Shown here piece by piece: positions 1 to 4,123 of a stretch of 5,307 nt of DNA; within the stretch, counting starts at the first letter, position 1, and each line of letters begins with the position of its first letter. The notes beneath the pieces were generated by a model, which was not told the DNA's origin, did no database searches, and saw nothing but the letters and a program-made list of their open reading frames with translations. Source of the stretch: Oscillospiraceae bacterium (GTDB lineage: Bacteria; Bacillota; Clostridia; Oscillospirales; Ruminococcaceae); NCBI GenBank assembly GCA_029062865.1, contig JAIDPG010000301.1:1-5307 (forward strand). Reading direction: 5' to 3'. A program made the position numbers and the translations under genes.

Positions 1-95
1 ACTACAACACGCGCGTTGAATACCTCATCGGTAAGGCCGACGACGCGATGTACTCCGTTAAGAAGAGCGGCAAGTCCGGCTACGCTTTCATTTAA
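1..95 (+). CDS. C-terminal end of a GGDEF-domain protein (partial)
   Basis: Only the last 30 codons are present, in the frame whose first full codon starts at base 3 and which ends at TAA 93-95. The tail reads ...LIGKADDAMYSVKKSGKSGY..., which matches the closing helix of GGDEF diguanylate cyclase domains (usual pattern: ADxAMYxxKxxGKNxY). In this family the domain joins two GTP molecules into cyclic-di-GMP. The catalytic GGDEF loop lies outside the window, so activity and any sensor domain cannot be judged. The protein ends right after the domain, so GGDEF is its C-terminal module. A hairpin terminator follows the stop by 14 bases. The family call rests on about 20 residues and is good but not certain. 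Confidence 0.72.
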   Translation, partial: YNTRVEYLIGKADDAMYSVKKSGKSGYAFI

Positions 96-109
96 AAGTA
101 AAAAGTCAG

Positions 110-136
110 AACGGCTCCCATTCGGGAGCCGTTTTT
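110..136 (+). terminator. Rho-independent terminator, probably shared by two convergent genes
   Basis: ACGGCTCCC (111-119) pairs perfectly with GGGAGCCGT (124-132) around a 4-base loop, and A110 pairs with T133. A run of five T (132-136) follows on the + strand, so it ends the GGDEF transcript. The stop codon of the - strand acetyltransferase (135-137) touches the T-run. Read on the - strand the same stem is followed by a less regular T-rich stretch (TCTGACTTTTTAC), so it may also end that gene. Confidence 0.9.
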
Positions 137-668
137 ATTTGTTGAGAGACACTTTCTTCAGCGCCATTTCGCCGAGGTGGCTGCGATAAAGCTCACGGTA
201 TTCTTCAAAGGTCACGGGCTTTCCGGCGGTCAGAACCTCAAGGTCGGTGAAGAACACGTGCGCGGTAAAGCCCGCGCTTGTCATTCCGTTGTTGAGGTAA
301 AAGCGGCGGCGTTTTTCGCGGGCTTCGAGGTTATCGCACGGGACGTTCACCGCCTCGATTTCGAGAATGAAGCGGCGGTCGGCGTAGCGCTCCATCAGCG
401 TTTTCAGCGCCGCCGAGCCGACGCCCTGCCCGCGGAGCTCCGGCTGCACCGCGAAATAATCCAACATTGCGATATCGGCGTTTTTTACGACGACGGCAAG
501 CCCCGCGAAATCACCGCTGTCAGTTTTTGCGGCGAACAGCTCCGCTTCGCCTTTTTTGCATTGGCGAAGTATCATATGAAAAGGCTTGCGCTCCACCCGC
601 GGAAACGCCGCGCGGTAGAGCTTTTTTATGCGGCGCAAATCGCCTTTGTCGGGTGTTTTCAGCATCAT
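135..668 (-). CDS. GNAT family N-acetyltransferase
   Basis: A 177-residue single-domain protein predicted to move an acetyl group from acetyl-CoA to an amine; the substrate is unknown. The central strand LDYFAVQPELRG leads into RGQGVG (residues 79-84), the acetyl-CoA pyrophosphate-binding motif R/Q-x-x-G-x-G of motif A. EIEAVN (103-108) is the next strand, and the FYLNNGM segment (123-129) is the usual motif B. No signal peptide or membrane span is seen, so it is probably cytosolic. The start is taken as the first of two adjacent ATGs because a GAGG site (676-679) sits 7 bases upstream. The open frame extends back to an ATG at 743, but that extension runs through the -10 box of this gene's own promoter, so it is rejected. 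The start could also be the second ATG (665). The gene is monocistronic here, with its own strong promoter and a terminator at its end. Confidence 0.88.
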   Translation of the reverse strand: MMLKTPDKGDLRRIKKLYRAAFPRVERKPFHMILRQCKKGEAELFAAKTDSGDFAGLAVVVKNADIAMLDYFAVQPELRGQGVGSAALKTLMERYADRRFILEIEAVNVPCDNLEAREKRRRFYLNNGMTSAGFTAHVFFTDLEVLTAGKPVTFEEYRELYRSHLGEMALKKVSLNK

Positions 669-675
669 AACGCGA

Positions 676-679
676 CCTC
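676..679 (-). promoter_or_regulatory. Ribosome binding site deciding the acetyltransferase start
   Basis: GAGG on the - strand lies 7 bases before the ATG at 668 (ATGATG). No comparable site precedes the more distant in-frame ATG at 743. Confidence 0.7.
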
Positions 680-697
680 GTTCAATTCTCCGGGTGT

Positions 698-712
698 TTC
701 CCCGCCGGGGAA
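698..712 (-). other. GC-rich hairpin in the acetyltransferase 5' leader
   Basis: TTCCCC (698-703) pairs with GGGGAA (707-712) around a 3-base loop. It lies about 12-26 bases after the predicted transcript start and about 30 bases before the start codon. No T-run follows, so it is not a terminator. It could stabilise the 5' end of the transcript or be incidental. Confidence 0.45.
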
Positions 713-731
713 GGGGAAAGACGCTAGAGAT

Positions 732-760
732 ATTATAGCACATTTCTTACAAATTGTCAA
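732..760 (-). promoter_or_regulatory. Perfect consensus sigma-A promoter for the acetyltransferase
   Basis: On the - strand TTGACA (755-760) is separated by exactly 17 bases from TATAAT (732-737). The bases TGC just before the -10 add an extended -10 motif. Transcription should start near 724-726, giving a leader of about 57 bases before the ATG at 668. No inverted repeat is evident over this promoter, so expression is probably strong and constitutive. Confidence 0.92.
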
Positions 761-800
761 GGGAATTTTGTTTAGATTTCACAAACTTCGCAACCGGGTA

Positions 801-829
801 TTGACAAACAGCGTACTATGTTATATAAT
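801..829 (+). promoter_or_regulatory. Perfect consensus sigma-A promoter for the GntR-ABC operon
   Basis: TTGACA (801-806), a 17-base spacer, then TATAAT (824-829). The predicted start point is near 836, inside the operator at 829-851. The promoter faces away from the acetyltransferase promoter; the two -35 boxes are only 40 bases apart. A promoter this strong on a regulator operon makes sense if it is normally held down by a repressor. Confidence 0.93.
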
Positions 830-851
830 TGTACTAGTTAGAATAGTGCAA
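829..851 (+). promoter_or_regulatory. Probable operator for the YtrA-type regulator
   Basis: An inverted repeat, TTGTACTA (829-836), a 7-base spacer, then TAGTGCAA (844-851), matches at 7 of 8 positions per arm. It begins at the last base of the -10 box and covers the predicted transcription start, so a bound dimer would block initiation. GntR proteins of the YtrA subfamily commonly repress their own operons through such sites. A further GTACTA at 813-818, in the promoter spacer, repeats the left half-site (831-836) with an 18-base offset and could be an extra contact. Confidence 0.75.
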
Positions 852-896
852 GCAACAAACTAACAAACAACAAGTTAACAGCCAACCAACTAACAC

Positions 897-906
897 AAAG
901 GGGTGA
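897..906 (+). promoter_or_regulatory. Ribosome binding site for the TTG-started regulator
   Basis: AAAGGGGTGA ends 6 bases before TTG at 913. An in-frame TGA at 904-906 excludes any earlier start, and the next in-frame ATG lies inside the DNA-binding domain, so TTG is the only workable start. Confidence 0.85.
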
Positions 907-912
907 AAGAAA

Positions 913-1266
913 TTGATAAGCATAGACGTAACAGGCAGGGTGCCGATCTACGAGCAGATTTTCCGCGCGGTGTGCAGCGACATCTCGCGCGGGGTGCTGA
1001 AGGAAAACGACCAGATCCCGCCGTCGCGGGCGCTGGCGCAGCAGCTTGGACTGAACCCTAACACCGTCTCGAAGGCGTACCAGATGTTGGAGCGCGACGG
1101 GATAATCTACACCGTCGCGGGCAAGGGCAGCTTTGTCGCGCAGCAAAGCGGCAAGGCGGACACAGCGCTGACAAAGGACTTCGAGGAAAAGGCTCGCGAG
1201 CTGCTCAAGGCGGGCGTTCCGCTGAACACGCTTATCGGCATAGTTCAGCGCGCGGGCGATTTTTGA
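913..1266 (+). CDS. GntR family transcriptional regulator, YtrA subfamily
   Basis: A 117-residue protein starting at TTG. Residues ~9-76 form the GntR winged helix-turn-helix: VPIYEQIFRAV opens it, SRALAQQLGLNPNTVSKAYQ (about 38-57) is the helix-turn-helix with the typical NPNTVSKAY recognition helix, and GKGSFV (about 71-76) is the wing. Only about 40 residues follow, far too few for a FadR, HutC or MocR effector domain, and this short C-terminal helical region (dimerisation) defines the YtrA subfamily. It is expected to repress its own operon through the inverted repeat at 829-851; how the signal is sensed is not visible. It is the first gene of the operon, 25 bases ahead of the ABC ATPase. 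One oddity is PPSR where relatives usually have LPSR. Confidence 0.93.
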   Translation: MISIDVTGRVPIYEQIFRAVCSDISRGVLKENDQIPPSRALAQQLGLNPNTVSKAYQMLERDGIIYTVAGKGSFVAQQSGKADTALTKDFEEKARELLKAGVPLNTLIGIVQRAGDF

Positions 1267-1291
1267 TTTTTAAAAACAGAGGTGATTACAG

Positions 1292-2239
1292 ATGATTGAA
1301 ATAACAAACGCCAGCATGGTGTTCGCCAAAAAGGGCTTGGGCAAGGTCGAGGAGGGCAGCGGCTTCAAGGCGCTGGACAACATCTCGATAACTATCCCGG
1401 ACGGCTGCATTTACGGCTTCCTCGGCTCGAACGGCGCGGGCAAATCCACGCTGCTGCGAATGATGTGCGGAGTATACCGCACCGAACAGGGAAGCGTTAA
1501 AATCGACGGCGAGGACGCGTTCGACAATCCCGTCGCGAAAAGCAAGATCTTCTTTGTGAACGACGAGACGGTTCAGTTCACGAAATTCACGCTGGACGGC
1601 CTGGCGAAGTTCTACGCGAGCTATTACGACAGCTTCTCGTTCGAGATCTACAACAGGCTCGTCGCGCAGCTTCAGCTCCCGAAAAACAAGCGCATGAGTG
1701 AGTTCTCAAAGGGAATGAAGCGTCAGGCGGTCGTAATCATCGGGCTTTCCTGCAACACGAAATACCTTCTGCTGGACGAGGCGTTCGACGGGCTCGACCC
1801 CGCGATGCGCAAATTCATCAAGCAGATCATCGTCAACGAGCTTATCGACAGGCAGGCGACAATGGTCGTGTCCTCGCACAATATCGTGGAGATAAACGAG
1901 CTTTGCGACCGCGCGATGCTGATACATCAAGGGCAGATGATCTTCGCGGACGAAATCGACAACATCAAGAGCGGCTTCGGCAAGGTGCAGCTCGCAAGAA
2001 GAAGCGGCGCGGTAACTCCCGAGGAGCTGAAAAACGGCGGGCTCGAGGTCATGCAGTACTCCGTAATGGGCTCTGTAGCTCAGGCGGTCGTCCGCGGAAC
2101 GGAAGCGGAGATCACAGAAAAGATAAACAAATTCAACTGCGAGATAAGCGAGTTTATCCCGTTGACGTTAGAAGAGATATTTATTTACGAATTGGAGGCG
2201 AGAGGATATGGAGCAAGTATCATCAACCCCGCAGTCTAA
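1292..2239 (+). CDS. ABC transporter ATP-binding protein
   Basis: A 315-residue cytosolic ATPase that should power the permease encoded next. Walker A is GSNGAGKST (45-53), the signature is FSKGM (138-142, in place of LSGGQ), Walker B with catalytic glutamate is YLLLDEAFD (158-166, E163), the D-loop is GLDP (167-170) and the H-loop histidine is H196. The usual Q-loop glutamine is missing: the segment reads FFVNDE (87-92), as I recall for other ATPases paired with YtrA regulators. About 10 extra, glycine- and charge-rich residues (roughly 14-24) sit between the first strands. The ~85-residue tail ends with LTLEEIFIYELEARGYG, typical of drug/bacteriocin-type ABC-2 ATPases. ATG 1292 follows AGAGGTGA by 6 bases. 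The last 32 bases overlap the permease start, which suggests coupled translation. The substrate is unknown. Confidence 0.95.
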   Translation: MIEITNASMVFAKKGLGKVEEGSGFKALDNISITIPDGCIYGFLGSNGAGKSTLLRMMCGVYRTEQGSVKIDGEDAFDNPVAKSKIFFVNDETVQFTKFTLDGLAKFYASYYDSFSFEIYNRLVAQLQLPKNKRMSEFSKGMKRQAVVIIGLSCNTKYLLLDEAFDGLDPAMRKFIKQIIVNELIDRQATMVVSSHNIVEINELCDRAMLIHQGQMIFADEIDNIKSGFGKVQLARRSGAVTPEELKNGGLEVMQYSVMGSVAQAVVRGTEAEITEKINKFNCEISEFIPLTLEEIFIYELEARGYGASIINPAV

Positions 2240-3881
2240 CCTTAACGAATCAAAACCGAGCGGCACGAACGGCAAGTACAAAATAACGTTCCGCAAGATA
2301 GCCCGCGCTGCTGAGGCGGAGCTTCGTGTTCACAAGAAGATCGCGATCATATCTTATGTGCTTTTCGGCGTTTCGACGCTGCTGTTTATGTTCAACGCGC
2401 ATTTTTACAACATAAACACCAAGTCGGGCGCGGACTTTATCCCGTCGGGCTGGGGCGCGGTGTTCGGCGGTATGGGAATTATTGTGGGATTTTTCGCGGC
2501 GCTGAACGTTTTCCGTGACGTGAACAATCAGCAGCTCTGCGACGTGACAATGGCGCTGCCTATCAAGGCACCCGAGCGCTTTTTCTCGAAGCTCCTGGCG
2601 CTGTTTTATTTGCAGATAGGCCCGCTTCTTGTCGCTTCGCTTATCGGCAACGGCACTGCTATCCTCCTTGGGAGAATGAGATACGGCAACCTCGACCCCG
2701 ATTCGCTGGACTACCTCGCGCAGATAGTATTTGGCGGACTTTCGACAAGCCTGTTTATTATGGCGATCGTGGTGCTTTGCGCGTGTTGCAGCGGCGCGAA
2801 GGCGGAAAGCGCGTACTTCTCGCTGATCATGATGTTCATCATCAACGCCCTGCCGATAACCTACGTAATCAGCATCATCGGCAACGTTTCGGGTTTTCAG
2901 CAGAGATGGCTTTATGACGAAAGCGGCATTGACGTGAGCTTCTGGGGCTTTCTGCCGCTGTTCGGCGACTACAACGACATCGGCGGGTTCATTTTCCATA
3001 ACGTTATAAGCATCGCGATCTCGCTTGCCGTAATGCTCCTGTCGATATTCATCTACAAAAAGCGCGACGCGAAAACGGTCGGCACGCCGATATCAAGCCG
3101 CCTGTTCTTCGAGATTTTCCTCGTGCTCGGCTGCTTCACTATCTTCTCGTTCTTCGTATTCACCGAGGCGGCTTGGTGGGGCGTGCTTATCGCGGGCGTT
3201 ATCTATATCATCATCAACATCATCGTAAGCCGCGCGAAGATAAACGTGCTGTCGTTTGTCAAGTGGATAGTGAAATACGTCGTAACGACGGCTGCGTTCA
3301 TTGCGGTTATGGTCGTGACGATAAAGACGGGCGGCTTCGGGCAGATCAACTCCCGCCCCACCGCGGAACAACTTAACGGCGCGCATTATTACATAACCGT
3401 CTACGAAGACTCGACCCGCACCCGTATGGGGATCACCACCGACGAGCTTTCCGCCGAGCAGGCAGATCAGATCATGGAGATAACGAAAAAGCATATGGTC
3501 AAGGGCTTTAGCGAGATTTCCGTTGCAAGTATGCTCACCGACTTTATGAGCTATTACGGCGGCGCACCCGCAAACGTATACGTAGAAGCGGCATCCGAAA
3601 CGGGCTATCGCGACCGTCCGTCCCCGAAGCGGCATTTCAGATATCACTGGGTTTACGATCGGAACTCCGACGACAGCCATACCGAATATTATCTCCATTA
3701 CGAACAATCCCTCCCGCTATCCAACGCGGAAGCCGAGGCGATGATCGACGAGCTGAAAGCGCTGGATTTCGTCAACTACGAGGTCTCCAAAGAAGGCAAG
3801 GTTATTGAGACGAAGTTCGTTAATGACGAACACGTCGAGCTTCCGCCCATGACGGACGACGGACAGTATATCATCTATTGA
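2208..3881 (+). CDS. ABC-2 type permease with external C-terminal domain
   Basis: A 557-residue membrane subunit, partner of the ATPase it overlaps by 32 bases. GGAGG at 2194-2198 lies 9 bases before ATG 2208. I count about nine hydrophobic spans: ~45-63, 83-102, 127-155, 172-195, 203-227, 263-283, 299-318, 322-341 and 352-372. A basic N-terminus (KITFRKIARAAEAELRVHKK) places it inside the cell, and CDVTMALPIKAPERFFSKLL (111-130) between spans 2 and 3 resembles the cytoplasmic coupling helix that contacts the ATPase. An odd span number puts residues 373-557 outside. That region is hydrophilic, rich in Tyr, Asp, Glu and His, and I do not recognise its fold. No second permease gene follows, so the transporter would probably be a homodimer. 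Export or antimicrobial-peptide defence is a reasonable guess from the operon type; the sequence does not show a substrate. Confidence 0.9.
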   Translation: MEQVSSTPQSNLNESKPSGTNGKYKITFRKIARAAEAELRVHKKIAIISYVLFGVSTLLFMFNAHFYNINTKSGADFIPSGWGAVFGGMGIIVGFFAALNVFRDVNNQQLCDVTMALPIKAPERFFSKLLALFYLQIGPLLVASLIGNGTAILLGRMRYGNLDPDSLDYLAQIVFGGLSTSLFIMAIVVLCACCSGAKAESAYFSLIMMFIINALPITYVISIIGNVSGFQQRWLYDESGIDVSFWGFLPLFGDYNDIGGFIFHNVISIAISLAVMLLSIFIYKKRDAKTVGTPISSRLFFEIFLVLGCFTIFSFFVFTEAAWWGVLIAGVIYIIINIIVSRAKINVLSFVKWIVKYVVTTAAFIAVMVVTIKTGGFGQINSRPTAEQLNGAHYYITVYEDSTRTRMGITTDELSAEQADQIMEITKKHMVKGFSEISVASMLTDFMSYYGGAPANVYVEAASETGYRDRPSPKRHFRYHWVYDRNSDDSHTEYYLHYEQSLPLSNAEAEAMIDELKALDFVNYEVSKEGKVIETKFVNDEHVELPPMTDDGQYIIY

Positions 3882-3911
3882 TGATTAAGGCAAGCCCGAG
3901 CAATCATAAAA

Positions 3912-4016
3912 GCTAACGCTCAAAACAATTCAAAGCAAACGCTCTCATAAAATCAAGCAAACGTTCTCATAAAATCAAGCAAACGTTCTCATAAAATCTA
4001 GCCAACGCCTTAATAT
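3912..4016. repeat. 22-bp tandem repeat array behind the ABC operon
   Basis: Three adjacent 22-bp units begin at 3935, 3957 and 3979, each reading GCAAACG(C/T)TCTCATAAAAT plus a short end. The units at 3957-3978 and 3979-4000 are nearly identical; the first differs by C for T. Degenerate copies flank them at 3912-3934 (23 bp) and from 4001 (GCCAACGCCTTAATAT). The period is not a multiple of 3 and no protein frame is supported. The array starts 31 bases after the permease stop and ends just before the terminator, so it would form the 3' untranslated part of the operon transcript. Its function is unknown; replication slippage alone could explain it. Confidence 0.9.
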
Positions 4017-4018
4017 AT

Positions 4019-4053
4019 AAAAATTCGCCTCGATTATTCGAGGCGAATTTTTT
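4019..4053 (+). terminator. Strong rho-independent terminator of the ABC operon
   Basis: AAAAATTCGCCTCGA (4019-4033) pairs perfectly over 15 bases with 4038-4052 around a TTAT loop, and the right arm ends in a T-run (4048-4053). Because the left arm begins with A's, the structure also has a T-run on the - strand and can act in both directions, between the convergent permease and membrane protein genes. Confidence 0.93.
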
Positions 4054-4066
4054 ACGCAAAATATTA

Positions 4067-4099
4067 AGAGGCAAGACCCGTTTCGGAAATCTTGCCTCT
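4067..4099 (-). terminator. Hairpin, likely terminator of the - strand membrane protein gene
   Basis: AGAGGCAAGA (4067-4076) pairs perfectly with TCTTGCCTCT (4090-4099). Inside the loop CCG (4078-4080) can pair with CGG (4084-4086). On the - strand it lies 25 bases after the stop codon and is followed by TTAATATTTT, a broken T-run. It would act first, with the bidirectional hairpin at 4019-4053 as backup. Confidence 0.72.
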
Positions 4100-4123
4100 G
4101 AAATTCTTGCTTCCGGCAGCCGC

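Larger units (their letters stand above)
669..912. other. Divergent intergenic control region
   Basis: This gene-free stretch between the start codons of the acetyltransferase and the GntR regulator holds the two back-to-back promoters, the operator and both leaders. It is clearly more AT-rich than the genes on either side. The + strand leader from about 852 to 899 is nearly free of T and G outside GTTAAC (874-879). It contains AACTAACA twice (858-865 and 888-895), which should keep the region before the ribosome site unstructured. No riboswitch-like fold is seen. Confidence 0.8.

Noticed and set aside
669..743. N-terminal extension of the acetyltransferase to the ATG at 743
   Set aside because: The extension includes the TATAAT box at 732-737 and the leader hairpin, and the start lacks a ribosome site. 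The ATG at 668 has GAGG 7 bases upstream and fits the usual domain start.
177..863. 228-codon open frame on the + strand opposite the acetyltransferase
   Set aside because: It is antisense to a clear GNAT gene, runs through both promoters and the operator, and has no recognisable motif. GC-rich codons on the other strand explain the open frame.
836..912. Riboswitch or attenuator in the operon leader
   Set aside because: The leader is nearly pure A/C, has no stable stem and no terminator-like hairpin before the start codon. Control is better explained by the operator.
2250..3707. Long - strand open frames (2250-2999 and 3093-3707) opposite the permease
   Set aside because: Their translations are rich in Arg, His and Asp with no domain pattern, and the + strand frame encodes a well-formed membrane protein.
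3935..4000. CRISPR array
   Set aside because: The 22-bp units are directly adjacent with no unique spacers, and no cas gene is present. This is a tandem repeat.
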